Assembly: GCA_023511795.1 (NCBI GenBank)
Contig: JAIMAU010000001.1
Span: 202,384 to 266,383 of the forward strand
DNA length: 64,000 bases
Direction of reading: 5' to 3'
From: Armatimonadota bacterium
Lineage (GTDB): Bacteria; Armatimonadota; UBA5829; DTJY01
Shown here: positions 33,847 to 43,410 of the stretch, piece after piece
Layout of the letters: each line of letters starts with the position of its first letter
Numbering within the stretch: the first letter of the stretch is position 1
The notes under the pieces: model-generated
Databases searched by the model: none
Seen by the model: only the letters and a program-made list of their open reading frames with translations
Told to the model about the DNA's origin: nothing
Position numbers and translations under genes: made by a program

Positions 33847-36800
33847 AAACAGCGACCACGTGGATTCTCGCAGGCAAGTTGGCCGCTTTAAGCCTGATTA
33901 TCCCTTTTTCTGCATCAAAGTTTTCATGAGGTTTTCCATCTACGGTTACCAGACGAATCTGTTTCTTCGTCGGATGGCGCAAGTGAACCTCAAGCGTATC
34001 AGGCGGGTTTCGCTTTGGAGGCTTGATTGTTGCTTCGATAGTATTGGCCATTGAGTTTATCGAAAAGCTCAATTGCCCAAAGTAACTAGGCAAGTTTTCG
34101 CAGTTGATTTTCTTGCCATTTTCAAACCAGGCTCTGGGCGCACCTGGAGCAATCATGAGTGTATTTCCATCTTCCATCACCAGCATGTGCCTAAGCCATG
34201 TGACGAAAGCACTTTCGTCTGGCGATTTGAAAAACGGTCCCGCGCCGCGCCCGTAGCTTTCAACAGGATGCTCGCAAAAGACGCGCACGTCCTGGTATAG
34301 GTTCGCCGCCATGCTGTTGTAGAATGCCCGAATAGCATGCTCGGGCTGTCCTCGTTTGAGATATACAAGTGGATTTGGCAGGAGGTTCGACTGGATGGTA
34401 ATTCCGCCCTGACTAAACCAGTATTTCTCAAAGTCGTCTATCTTCCGGCCGTAAAGTGGGCTTATAAACACATTGTCCTCTGTGTCTTTTAGTATCCATG
34501 TCGCCTCATCGCTCTTTGGCTCATATATACCACAGTCAATCAGGTGCACGGGGCCATACAGTGCATCTCTGATCCAACCCCAATCTCTCCCTCTAAGAAG
34601 GCAACGGGTGGGTTGGAATGGCACAGATGTGCCATCTCTGAGGCGAACTACTGGGGCACGTGTCATTGACTCACGCACTGCTTGGCGAACGTCGCTCATG
34701 AATGCTTTTGCATCTCTCTCGATTCTTTGCGCCTCAGGATGCTTAATCTCTTTGAGCACTTCCGCTGCCTCAATCATCCCGCGTGCCGCATAAACATTCA
34801 CGGCGTACCAGTAGTGGAACTCTGGTGGGTCTTCGAGATGGCCAGGCGGAAGTAGCCCATATTCCCATACCTTGGTTCCATGAGAGTCTGTGCGCATAGT
34901 AGCCTTGCGCTCGCGAGTAATAAAATCGCATGCGGCAATTAGGTTAGGGGCAATCCTTTCAGCCCATTTTCTATCTCGTGTGATTTTGTAGTGTTCGCAG
35001 AGCGTCCAAAGGACGAAACCATGGTCGAGGTTATAGTTGAAAGTCTGGTAGTCGGTATCCTCGCTCACACGCAAGCCATGGAGCGCCCCGGCAGGGTTCT
35101 TGAAACGCCCGTGGAGGTTGCGCGTGCCCTGAAGTTTGAGAAACGGCTCGAGATACTTTTCTGCGCGTTTGTGGTGTCCTCTGAGGTCTAGCGATCTAAC
35201 TTGATGCATTGCTTCATTAGCGCAGACACCATACGCGTGTGTAGCAGCAGGAACCATTGTCAGGCCAGTGAGTGGATCTTTGTCAGCCGTTATGGCAATA
35301 TGGGTAACCTGGAAGCGAATGAAATCATTGAGGAGAGGCTCAGGAGTTTCAATTTGTGCTCCCGAGTTGATGATAGATTTCCAGTAATCAGTCGTTTCTC
35401 TAAGTTTGTTTGCGTAATCAGGGCTTGCTATTTGCGACCGCCCCTCCATACCTGTGAAAGTGATGAACGGCACGCGAAGTTCGACCTCGTGGGATTGTTT
35501 CGGGCTAAGTGCAACCGAATACCGAACCACGCTTGGCAATTCGGCTGTGGATGTTATGTCAAGTTGGCCTTTGCCTTTTGTGTTGAAGAATAAACGTAAT
35601 CGAGGCAGGTCATATACAATGTCAGGCTTTCCGTTGTGAGGTTTAAGGTCAGCTGTTGCCATCACACAACTATCTATTAATTCGAGCCTTTCTGGGTGCT
35701 CCATTGCAATCCACAAAAGTGCAGTTGCCGGCTTGTCAAGGGTGTTTGTGATTGAAATTTTATTGAACAGCACTGTTGTTTCGTCGCTGCGTTGCTTTGT
35801 TTCCTCCGCCTGTCCACCTTCCAACAATGCAGCAAAGCTTTCTTGGCGATACGAAATTCCCTCGGTTTCCCATTCCGAAATTAGCACAGGGAGGTAACCG
35901 TCGAGGATAGATTGTTTGGTGTCGTTCTCACCTTCGCGCTTTTCCATCGCCCTTCCTGTCATAATACGATATCGAAGCAAGTCCTCGCCTTCGGGCCAGA
36001 GAAGCAGCTCGCGTTCGGTTGGCTTTGATTTCAGCGCACTCCTGTCTATTAATATGTCGCCATTGTAGAGAACTGCGATTTCTTGCCGATTGCCATCACA
36101 TCCAAGTGGCACGTACCTCGGCAGAGGAGTCTGAAGTGTTTTCTGAAGCTGTGGGATTTCTCTGCTTGCGCGCTCATAAGATTGTTCAGGTTCATCTGTA
36201 ACTCGATCGTAGACGCATTTTTCGGTTTGTGTGTGGCTTCTAGACCATTCATCAAAACTTACTCCACTCGAGATGAATACGCCAAAGTCCTTGATAAAAA
36301 TTGGTTCACAGACTGCTTCCAATGGCAGGAATGAAAAGCTGAAGTGGTCAGTATGCAAAGTGCAAATCGTTCGGTCGGGCGAATTGAGTGTTACCTCGGC
36401 GGCAAGAACAGACATATCCAATACTTTGCCCTTGATGTTCAGTTTGATTCCTTCCCCTGGTTTGGTATATTGTTCGCCGTGCATTCCGTAGCCGTTGTGT
36501 ACTTCCAGTAGTCCTGATTGCGGTATCCGCTTGTTTATGCATCCGAATTCAATCTTGATGGGTAACTCAATCCATTTGTAATCGCCTTCAACCCTTATAG
36601 ATAATATTTCAGGTGTTTGTCCTTTTGGGAATAGGAGGCGAACACGGAGAGTTGGTCGGTATGTCACAGGTTCAATGCTGTTCCTGTCAAGCTCTTCACG
36701 GTCAAGAGGGAGAACAGAAAATATGGTTTCTCCATTTTTGCAGAAGTGGCTTGTTTTCGCAGTGACCCACTGGCCATTGTAAAGGTCATCAATCGCATTC

Positions 36801-37117
36801 CACCCGCTTAAACCGTGCTGAGGCCAACTTTGGTGCCAGTATTGGACTTTAATTAGTGACGGGTCCGGTGCTTTGTCGGGATGTAGCCATTTGACGACAA
36901 CTTTGCTGAATCGCCTAGGTTCTTCCCACTCAAAGCCGATATGTGGTCCACCTTGTTCGGGTATGTCTTCCGGTCGCCACCATCTTGTGCCGTCGATGTT
37001 TGCCCGTGGCTGAAGTACATGGCTTTCGATGGTCTCGGGCGTTGTGCCTGTCCAGTAAGCTACCATAGCAAACGGAGCAACGTCTGCAAATTGGCCAGGT
37101 TGCGGCAAAATGAACAT
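33842..37117 (-). CDS. Large six-hairpin-fold glycosidase
   Basis: A 1091-residue protein without a signal peptide, so cytoplasmic or released only on lysis. The N-terminal 550 residues are beta-rich and include an F5/8-like piece. From about 560 on there is an (alpha/alpha)6 toroid of the six-hairpin glycosidase class, with helical motifs such as TDYQTFNYNLDHGFVLWTL, and a short beta-sandwich end (HLRHPTKKQIRLVTVDG). No catalytic acid can be assigned with confidence and I do not recognise the GH family. It is the last gene of an operon with a DUF6785-like membrane protein and a sugar isomerase-like gene. ATG has an AGAGGGGG site 8 nt upstream. Confidence 0.72.
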   Translation of the reverse strand: MFILPQPGQFADVAPFAMVAYWTGTTPETIESHVLQPRANIDGTRWWRPEDIPEQGGPHIGFEWEEPRRFSKVVVKWLHPDKAPDPSLIKVQYWHQSWPQHGLSGWNAIDDLYNGQWVTAKTSHFCKNGETIFSVLPLDREELDRNSIEPVTYRPTLRVRLLFPKGQTPEILSIRVEGDYKWIELPIKIEFGCINKRIPQSGLLEVHNGYGMHGEQYTKPGEGIKLNIKGKVLDMSVLAAEVTLNSPDRTICTLHTDHFSFSFLPLEAVCEPIFIKDFGVFISSGVSFDEWSRSHTQTEKCVYDRVTDEPEQSYERASREIPQLQKTLQTPLPRYVPLGCDGNRQEIAVLYNGDILIDRSALKSKPTERELLLWPEGEDLLRYRIMTGRAMEKREGENDTKQSILDGYLPVLISEWETEGISYRQESFAALLEGGQAEETKQRSDETTVLFNKISITNTLDKPATALLWIAMEHPERLELIDSCVMATADLKPHNGKPDIVYDLPRLRLFFNTKGKGQLDITSTAELPSVVRYSVALSPKQSHEVELRVPFITFTGMEGRSQIASPDYANKLRETTDYWKSIINSGAQIETPEPLLNDFIRFQVTHIAITADKDPLTGLTMVPAATHAYGVCANEAMHQVRSLDLRGHHKRAEKYLEPFLKLQGTRNLHGRFKNPAGALHGLRVSEDTDYQTFNYNLDHGFVLWTLCEHYKITRDRKWAERIAPNLIAACDFITRERKATMRTDSHGTKVWEYGLLPPGHLEDPPEFHYWYAVNVYAARGMIEAAEVLKEIKHPEAQRIERDAKAFMSDVRQAVRESMTRAPVVRLRDGTSVPFQPTRCLLRGRDWGWIRDALYGPVHLIDCGIYEPKSDEATWILKDTEDNVFISPLYGRKIDDFEKYWFSQGGITIQSNLLPNPLVYLKRGQPEHAIRAFYNSMAANLYQDVRVFCEHPVESYGRGAGPFFKSPDESAFVTWLRHMLVMEDGNTLMIAPGAPRAWFENGKKINCENLPSYFGQLSFSINSMANTIEATIKPPKRNPPDTLEVHLRHPTKKQIRLVTVDGKPHENFDAEKGIIRLKAANLPARIHVVAVY

Positions 37118-37221
37118 AAGAGTTTCCCCCTCTATGTTTTCCTTGTAAATTATAAACTCTTTAATTGGAGAATTGACGGATACCTTTACAAGTTTTTGCT
37201 GCTTAGGCGAGATTATTGGGA

Positions 37222-39183
37222 TTACCAGTTAGCTGGGTAGACGTTCAAATTCGTTAGGCAACCTAGGAGCGTATAGAATCCGCCTTGGAGAATGTCGCCG
37301 GCAATCATGCCGAGAAAGAATGGCAGGGCGCGACGATAAAGCCTTAAGCCTCCTGCTCTTATGAGTACAACCTTTGCCAGCCATGCAATAAAAAACGGTC
37401 CCCAGGTGTAGTTCATTGTCCAAGTATTTGCCATTGCATAGCCGACTGGGTGAAATGGCCACCATATGTATCTGCCTCTTAGAAATGCGAGGATTGCCGT
37501 TACCATCATGCCAGCGCCGACACCCTTGAGGCCGGCCCAATCCGTGGGTCTAGGAGTGCGGATGAATTGCGCTAATACTGTGAACGAATTCATGCCGGAG
37601 TAGCTTCTCCAATAATTTGTTTTTGCAAGTGCGCCATAGTTCGTCCAAAGTGTCAGTGCAATTATGAAGGAAATCATAACGCCAAAACTGACGGAGATAA
37701 GTATAGGTAGGACCAGGCGGCGGAAATCTACCTTTGCAGAGTCTGCCATCTTAAGAGCGTCGAGCTCATGTGGCATACATGTTCCACGAAAATCTTGGCC
37801 AGCAGTTGCGGCACGGATATATGTTAGAGATGTTAGGTCGGCGGTTGTGAAGAAATTCGAGCCGAAAATCGTTTGCATTAGGCGGTAGCCGTCAATATCG
37901 GGTCCAACTGGCCAAACGTTACCAGTTTCAGCACGAATTCGTGTTGCTGCAATTAGATAAATTAACACTAGTGTAATCATCATGAGCGCTATGGGGAGCC
38001 TTGCGCCAGCGATAACCGTGAAAGCGACTAGAATTGCAAAGCACACAGCTAGTCCAATGAATGCAAACTGGTGGGCTTTGACATGTGGGTCCCCCGATTC
38101 TTTTCCTATGAAGGCTTCTCGGAAGATTTTTGCAAGATGCCGCCTAGCGAGCCATAAGGTCGATGCTGAAATCCCCAAAAACGCTCCTGCACCTTGAAAC
38201 GATAGACAAGGGAACACGCTTTGCGCGCTGAAGCCTGCACTTTCTGTCGCGCGCACAGCTGATGCGAAGATGAGCTCAGCCTTGGTTACGATGAAGAAAA
38301 ACCAGCAACTGAATACCACTTCAGTTGATAGGAGAAAGCCTATGCCTATTGCGAACGGGAAGAAAGTAATCGGTGTAGGTCCCATCGCGTTCCAGGGAGG
38401 GTTTGGGAAATAGGTACTCAACTCGGTTGCGCGAACTTGAATCATTGGCATGTTTGGTATGTTTTCGTGGAGTGTATTTAGAGTACCTAGTAGGAACGTG
38501 GCGATTGCACCACCCCAGAAAAGCTTTTCTTTAAATAATGGCACTCCTTCTCGCGTGAGCTCAATGGGCAAGGTGACTGTTGGGAAGGGGAGCTTCTCAT
38601 TTTCGATCCATTGTTTGCGTAGTAGGATTACAATGCAGAAGGTTGCCGAGGCGAATACAAACAGGAAGCCCACCCAAACGCAAATTTGAGTCGCCCACTC
38701 GTTCCAAATAAAAGGCGAATTTCCTTTGTAGAAATGATCAAGTGCTGTCTTATCGGTTTGAGCAAGCCACTTTGGGATATAAGGGTGAAATAGTGCCGCC
38801 CATCCATTCGCTTCGGAGGCAAAGTAATGAGCGGCAGTGAGCGTCGGTATTAGGAAATGCAGTCCACCTGAGGAAGAAAGTACTGTTCCGACAGTAGACA
38901 TAGCATAAATGATAATAAGTTCGCCTTGCTTTAATGCAATTCCAGGAAGAAACTTAGTGAATATTAAGTTTATCGCTACAATTGCCAAGAGTGCGTTGAA
39001 TGCGCCGAACGGAATGGAAGTATTTGCTAGTGCTGTGTGGCCACGAAAGCCACCCAGTACCAATTCGGCATAGTGAAGCCAGAGGTTTACCAAAATAGTG
39101 ACTACAAGACCTATCGTCACTGCCCGAAGGGTCAGTGCTTTTGAAGGAGAGTTCTTTTTCAAGTGTGAAATCCTGCCAGCCAA
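37222..39183 (-). CDS. DUF6785/6784-like polytopic membrane protein
   Basis: A 653-residue protein with about 14 hydrophobic segments, Trp/Phe-rich, with a signature SSSGGLHFLIPTLTAAHYF near the first third. It matches, from memory, large membrane proteins annotated as DUF6785 in planctomycete- and Armatimonadota-like genomes, which sit in polysaccharide-use loci and resemble distant oligopeptide/sugar transporters. The role is probably uptake of an oligosaccharide or its breakdown product; this is inference. TTG at 39183 lacks a clear ribosome-binding site; TTG at 39162, behind GGCAGGA, is an alternative. It is 13 bp after the isomerase-like gene. Confidence 0.7.
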   Translation of the reverse strand: MAGRISHLKKNSPSKALTLRAVTIGLVVTILVNLWLHYAELVLGGFRGHTALANTSIPFGAFNALLAIVAINLIFTKFLPGIALKQGELIIIYAMSTVGTVLSSSGGLHFLIPTLTAAHYFASEANGWAALFHPYIPKWLAQTDKTALDHFYKGNSPFIWNEWATQICVWVGFLFVFASATFCIVILLRKQWIENEKLPFPTVTLPIELTREGVPLFKEKLFWGGAIATFLLGTLNTLHENIPNMPMIQVRATELSTYFPNPPWNAMGPTPITFFPFAIGIGFLLSTEVVFSCWFFFIVTKAELIFASAVRATESAGFSAQSVFPCLSFQGAGAFLGISASTLWLARRHLAKIFREAFIGKESGDPHVKAHQFAFIGLAVCFAILVAFTVIAGARLPIALMMITLVLIYLIAATRIRAETGNVWPVGPDIDGYRLMQTIFGSNFFTTADLTSLTYIRAATAGQDFRGTCMPHELDALKMADSAKVDFRRLVLPILISVSFGVMISFIIALTLWTNYGALAKTNYWRSYSGMNSFTVLAQFIRTPRPTDWAGLKGVGAGMMVTAILAFLRGRYIWWPFHPVGYAMANTWTMNYTWGPFFIAWLAKVVLIRAGGLRLYRRALPFFLGMIAGDILQGGFYTLLGCLTNLNVYPANW

Positions 39184-39196
39184 CCGCTACTATAAC

Positions 39197-40069
39197 TTAT
39201 ATTATTTCACGGAAGAAGTCTGCATCTCGTTTGAGAACTGATTGCCACTCCTCGCGGGGCCAACGGCCAAGGGACTCGTCCTCGAGGCACAAATCGCGTT
39301 CATATCCAGCTTTTTTGAGTATGGCAACAACCCGCCTGTGGTCTATGTCGCCATCTCGTAGCGGAGAAACGTATTCTCCATACTTGTAACCCATTTCGCG
39401 CTCAACTTCACGAATATCAGGCGGATAATTTATGTTCTTTGCGTGTGTATGCTTGCAGTACGGCGCAAAGTGTTCAATAATTTCGTAAACCCGACTAAGA
39501 GGATGCCCTCGCCAGTAGAAATTTCCAGTGTCAATTGTAATCCCAACTCGCGGAGAGCCCACTCGTTCGAGCAGTTGGTCGAGAAACTCTGGCATGTTTC
39601 CTTGGTAACCGTGATTTTCTACACCCAGGTCGACTCTTGCGTCAGGCGTGGCATCAAGTATTCGTTTCATGCAGTCCGCAAAAAGTGTAACATTGTGTTC
39701 AAGTGGCTGGTCTTTTTCGCCATGCATGATAGCATCTATCCTGACTGCTTGAATGCCTAGCATATCGGCGGCTTTCACTGCGTTTATTGTCCACTTAATC
39801 TCATTTTCCAAGTCATTGCTGCCAAAATTGTTTGACATAAGGAAAGCGGAAACTCGAACTTTGTTTTCATCAAGATGCTTGCGAAACTCTTCGATTGCAT
39901 TGGGTGTGTCGAGTTTGAATCGCTCTTTGCCTGGTGAAGGGCGAATTGCAAAGACTGAATTATCTCTTGCAAACTCAAGTTCGACTGCGTCAAAACCAAG
40001 GCCATCAAGGCCTTCTTTCAGCGATGGCCAGGCACAAAGAGCGATATGGTCGCGAACTGATAAATACAT
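39197..40069 (-). CDS. Sugar phosphate isomerase/epimerase-like TIM barrel
   Basis: A 290-residue AP endonuclease 2/xylose isomerase-like protein. The metal-binding pattern is visible: Glu in GVENHGYQGN, Asp and His in TIDTGNFYWRGHP, His in KHTHAKNIN, and Glu in CLEDESLGRWP. Substrate specificity cannot be read from sequence; in this setting hydroxypyruvate isomerase- or tagatose epimerase-like chemistry on a sugar is likely. ATG has a GGAGGT site 6 nt upstream. It heads the minus-strand operon with the DUF6785-like and glycosidase genes. Confidence 0.88.
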   Translation of the reverse strand: MYLSVRDHIALCAWPSLKEGLDGLGFDAVELEFARDNSVFAIRPSPGKERFKLDTPNAIEEFRKHLDENKVRVSAFLMSNNFGSNDLENEIKWTINAVKAADMLGIQAVRIDAIMHGEKDQPLEHNVTLFADCMKRILDATPDARVDLGVENHGYQGNMPEFLDQLLERVGSPRVGITIDTGNFYWRGHPLSRVYEIIEHFAPYCKHTHAKNINYPPDIREVEREMGYKYGEYVSPLRDGDIDHRRVVAILKKAGYERDLCLEDESLGRWPREEWQSVLKRDADFFREII

Positions 40070-40267
40070 GCACTACCTCCAAATCAACATTCTGCGCAGT
40101 CACCCTAAGCTCCACATGGTTTACCTTCATATTGAGTATACCTACCGGAGTTTGCAGAGTCAAGGAAAAGCAGACATTAGGGTTTATGGTGTGTAGGTTA
40201 CCGACTGGATGGTTTGCTTTAGTCTCCTTAGTTTTAAAAGGCCAAAGCATCAGCGGCGCGTATGCTG

Positions 40268-40296
40268 TTGACATAGCCAGATTATCCCTGTAAACT
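40268..40296 (+). promoter_or_regulatory. Strong promoter for the beta-helix gene
   Basis: TTGACA (40268-40273), 17-bp spacer, TAAACT (40291-40296), 31 bp ahead of the ATG. A GGAGGAG ribosome-binding site follows. It lies in a divergent gap with the isomerase-like gene. Confidence 0.75.
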
Positions 40297-40326
40297 CTGA
40301 GCACTGCTCTTTAGTGGAGGAGAAAA

Positions 40327-41532
40327 ATGCGTTCTAAATGCAGGTTATTATTAATTATGATAGCGGTTTTTCTTACAGCAAGTTGTTTTGCCGCTACTGA
40401 CTCAATCCAAAACGTAAAGGATTATGGAGCGGTTGGAGATGGGAAGGCTGATGATACTGCCGCCATTAGGAAGGCTATCGAGGACGCAGGTCTTGGCGGC
40501 ACTGTGAGTTTCCCCATGGGCGTCTACAAAATTTCTGGAACACTAGACCTTGAAGGAGTCCATTTGGTTGGGAACATCTCTGGCGGCTTCCCTTCGGATG
40601 CAGATGTTCTTCCGGGAATACTCGTTTCTCATAGCAATGGGCCAGCGGTTAGATGTGGTGATTTTTCCAGTGTTCATGGTTTAGCGTTTCGATATGCTGG
40701 GGTTGACTTTGAGAAGCCGACCAAGTATCCGCCCACAATCCTTCTTGCTGGCAATGGAATATCAATAAGTAATGTGAAAATTTGGGGGGCGTATGATGCT
40801 ATCGCCGCTGATGGCAAAAGTAACATTGGGCGTGTGAATCTTGAAAACATCTTTCTCCCGGAAGTCATTAATACTGGTGTGTATCTCACAGAAGCTTTTG
40901 ACATTCCGACCATGCGCAATGTCGAAGTTTTTTGCACAAATAAGTATTTTCTAGAGCATGGGGTAGGTTTTAAGCTTGGGCGTTTAGATGAATTTCATGC
41001 ATCAAATTGCTTTGTAATTGGTGCACATACCGGCTTCCTTTTCGTAGAAGATAAAACTGAAAATGGGGGAAATACTTACGGCGGTTTATTCAACTGCTCC
41101 ACTGATGCTTGCGTTTTTGGATATGTAATTGAATCAGGAGCAAGGTTACGAGTAACAAACGGAAGTTATTTGAATCACTTTATAGCTTTTAAAGTTGCAA
41201 ACCGAAATGCTACAGTTATAGTTCACGGTGCAGTTATCCAGGCAAATGGCGATCACGCCTTGCAAATCACAAACTGCGGTAACGCAATGTTTAGTGCATG
41301 TCGTTTCCAAAAGGCATTTGAGAATCCAAAAGCATATGCCGCTTATGTCATCGGCGGAAAGAACATAATACTTAACGGTTGCACTTTCGATGCATTTGGC
41401 CCAGGAGTATATCTCGGCGGAGATGTGGATAAAGTGACAGTGGCAAATTGTATATTCGAAGGCAGCAAATTTGCACACATAGTGAACGAATTACCCAAAT
41501 CAGCAAAATGTGCAATTTCAAACAATCAATGA
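40327..41532 (+). CDS. Secreted pectate-lyase-like right-handed beta-helix protein
   Basis: A 401-residue exported protein. Residues 1-23 form a signal peptide (LLIMIAVFLTASCFA|ATD; the Cys could also make a poor lipobox). The mature N-terminus, NVKDYGAVGDGKADDTAAI (about 30-48), is the classical Pectate_lyase_3/GH28-like start, followed by parallel beta-helix coils. No catalytic triad is assigned, so it may be a lyase, hydrolase or binding protein for uronate-containing glycans. It is transcribed by itself from a strong promoter and its 3' end overlaps the clan GH-A gene convergently by 7 bp. Confidence 0.82.
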   Translation: MRSKCRLLLIMIAVFLTASCFAATDSIQNVKDYGAVGDGKADDTAAIRKAIEDAGLGGTVSFPMGVYKISGTLDLEGVHLVGNISGGFPSDADVLPGILVSHSNGPAVRCGDFSSVHGLAFRYAGVDFEKPTKYPPTILLAGNGISISNVKIWGAYDAIAADGKSNIGRVNLENIFLPEVINTGVYLTEAFDIPTMRNVEVFCTNKYFLEHGVGFKLGRLDEFHASNCFVIGAHTGFLFVEDKTENGGNTYGGLFNCSTDACVFGYVIESGARLRVTNGSYLNHFIAFKVANRNATVIVHGAVIQANGDHALQITNCGNAMFSACRFQKAFENPKAYAAYVIGGKNIILNGCTFDAFGPGVYLGGDVDKVTVANCIFEGSKFAHIVNELPKSAKCAISNNQ

Positions 41533-43391
41533 CTTGATGGGGGAATGAACTCAAGAAGCGTCACGGCATTATTTTCAAGTGTGAAAGTGTGTGTAAAGTC
41601 GCCGCCTTTAGATATTTCAATTGCTTCTACGCATTCAAGTTCATATTTTTCGCGATTGTGAAAGATATTGCTGTGGTCTTTGTCGACGAGATAACGTTTG
41701 CACCTCCCGCCAATTAGCTTTTGGGGGAGGTTAGTAAGATTGAGTTCGATTTCCCTGGGGACTCCATATCTCTCTGCAAAGTTGACGATTAGTACTGTAA
41801 TTCTGCCAGTCTTTGAGTCCCTAGCGGCGAACCCTGTGATTTCATCATCTGTGCCTACGTATTGTATTTTTTCTGGGGCCATCATATTAAACATTCGGCA
41901 GACATTGCCCACTGGTTTAATCTTGTTCTCCCTCGTGAACATTCCCCAACTTCCTACAAGGTTCGCATCCCAGTCCTTAGCTAAAAAGAAACAAGGTTTG
42001 TTTACCTTGCCGGGAATCATGGCTCGTAGCATCGATGTTGCACACCATGCCGCTCCGATTTCGTTGTCATGTGGACGATCGTGCCACCAGGCGTAATTCC
42101 ATTCAGTAATCATGAACTCTCTTACTTGCTTTTTTACTTTTGGGTAGTCTTCTAAGTATCGCCATGTAGTGAGCGCCTCGTCAAGGATGGTAGTCCAGGG
42201 GTGGAAATACTCGTGCCACGTAATGAAATCGAGCGGTGTGCCTGTTTCTTCGCAGTGTTTCATTAAACCGCGCATGAAGTCCTCTCCCCTAATGAAGGCG
42301 CTTCCCTTGTCGCTATTCCATGGGCCAGCAGCATTACATGGGCCGCCAACGAGGGCGTTTGGATCGGCGCGCTTTACTCCCCGAGCCGAGGCGTCATAGA
42401 GTTTTAGGTACGTCTCCAGAAGGTCTTCGCCGGGCAAAGTGGCAATCCATCCGGCATTGCTTTCATTCCATACTTCCCAGTACTTTACGTATGCCTTGCG
42501 CTCGATGTTGCACCGTCGGACGGCAGCGTACACTAGGTCTTCCCATTCCTTCCAGTCTCTAGGACGGCTATGTCGGTCGGGATTGTCGACGATGTCGAAA
42601 GGCTGGGGCATATATGAAAGGCAGAGAATTGGCTCTGCATCAATGCTTTTTATGAAGTCAACTCTGCGGTCAAAATCTTCCCAATCATAATAAATAGTTC
42701 CATCTTCGCGTTTTTTTACTACGTTGGTTAGAACGTTATCCATGCGAAACCACTTTATGCCGATTTCTTTAAACTTGTTTGCTGTCTCAGGTTCATAGTC
42801 GGGGAGGCCCCCTCCTTGTGAAAGTCCTGCAAATGGCCTGGGGAGCCTGCCAAGTGGTTTTGCTGCATCTGCTTTTACCTTAAATGGCTCTGAAACTCGC
42901 TCGGCATCTAGGATTACAAAGTCGCATTCGGAAAATTCACCTTCGCCTTCTGAGTCATCCCTTGGTCCCATGAAGACCCGAACGGCGACCGGAATCTGCT
43001 CGCCGGGCCTGGTGGACTTCGTTAGGAGAATTAAGCCGGGGTGATCATTATCGTACCGTGACTGGAGACGCCCATAGACATATATCTCGCCACCATTGCC
43101 CGCATTCCATTTAATGCCAATTGGTCGGCGGTTGGTGGCTTTACCATCAATTGAACCAGGAATTGTGATGTTAGCACGCAGCCAGGCGAATCCTCGGCAC
43201 TTCCATTTATGCCCGCACGTTACCGATTCCCAGCTGGAATCGTCGAAGTCAGGTTGTCTGGCTTCGGGAACATCTTGGTCTTTGAACTGCCAGAAGATTG
43301 CTGGCCCAGGATTAACCCCAGCTAGGCAAATCACTGCAAATATTAAGTTGAAAGCCATTGTGAAAATAAGTCTAACAGCTACTTTTGTCAT
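41526..43391 (-). CDS. Secreted clan GH-A glycosidase, GH39-like
   Basis: A 621-residue protein with a signal peptide at the N-terminus (MAFNLIFAVICLAG). A beta-sandwich region of about 190 residues is followed by a TIM barrel. The acid/base is probably Glu in YWEVWNESNAGW (about residue 312) and the nucleophile Glu in REFMITEWNYAWWHD (about 425), the clan GH-A pattern. A beta-sandwich domain with FTLENNAVTLLEF ends the protein. GH39-like beta-xylosidase or a related alpha-L-iduronidase-type activity is plausible; the substrate is not proven. Gap to the activase gene upstream is 19 bp, with no strong ribosome-binding site. Confidence 0.8.
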   Translation of the reverse strand: MTKVAVRLIFTMAFNLIFAVICLAGVNPGPAIFWQFKDQDVPEARQPDFDDSSWESVTCGHKWKCRGFAWLRANITIPGSIDGKATNRRPIGIKWNAGNGGEIYVYGRLQSRYDNDHPGLILLTKSTRPGEQIPVAVRVFMGPRDDSEGEGEFSECDFVILDAERVSEPFKVKADAAKPLGRLPRPFAGLSQGGGLPDYEPETANKFKEIGIKWFRMDNVLTNVVKKREDGTIYYDWEDFDRRVDFIKSIDAEPILCLSYMPQPFDIVDNPDRHSRPRDWKEWEDLVYAAVRRCNIERKAYVKYWEVWNESNAGWIATLPGEDLLETYLKLYDASARGVKRADPNALVGGPCNAAGPWNSDKGSAFIRGEDFMRGLMKHCEETGTPLDFITWHEYFHPWTTILDEALTTWRYLEDYPKVKKQVREFMITEWNYAWWHDRPHDNEIGAAWCATSMLRAMIPGKVNKPCFFLAKDWDANLVGSWGMFTRENKIKPVGNVCRMFNMMAPEKIQYVGTDDEITGFAARDSKTGRITVLIVNFAERYGVPREIELNLTNLPQKLIGGRCKRYLVDKDHSNIFHNREKYELECVEAIEISKGGDFTHTFTLENNAVTLLEFIPPSSH

Positions 43392-43410
43392 TCGAACTTG
43401 CTTCTAACAG

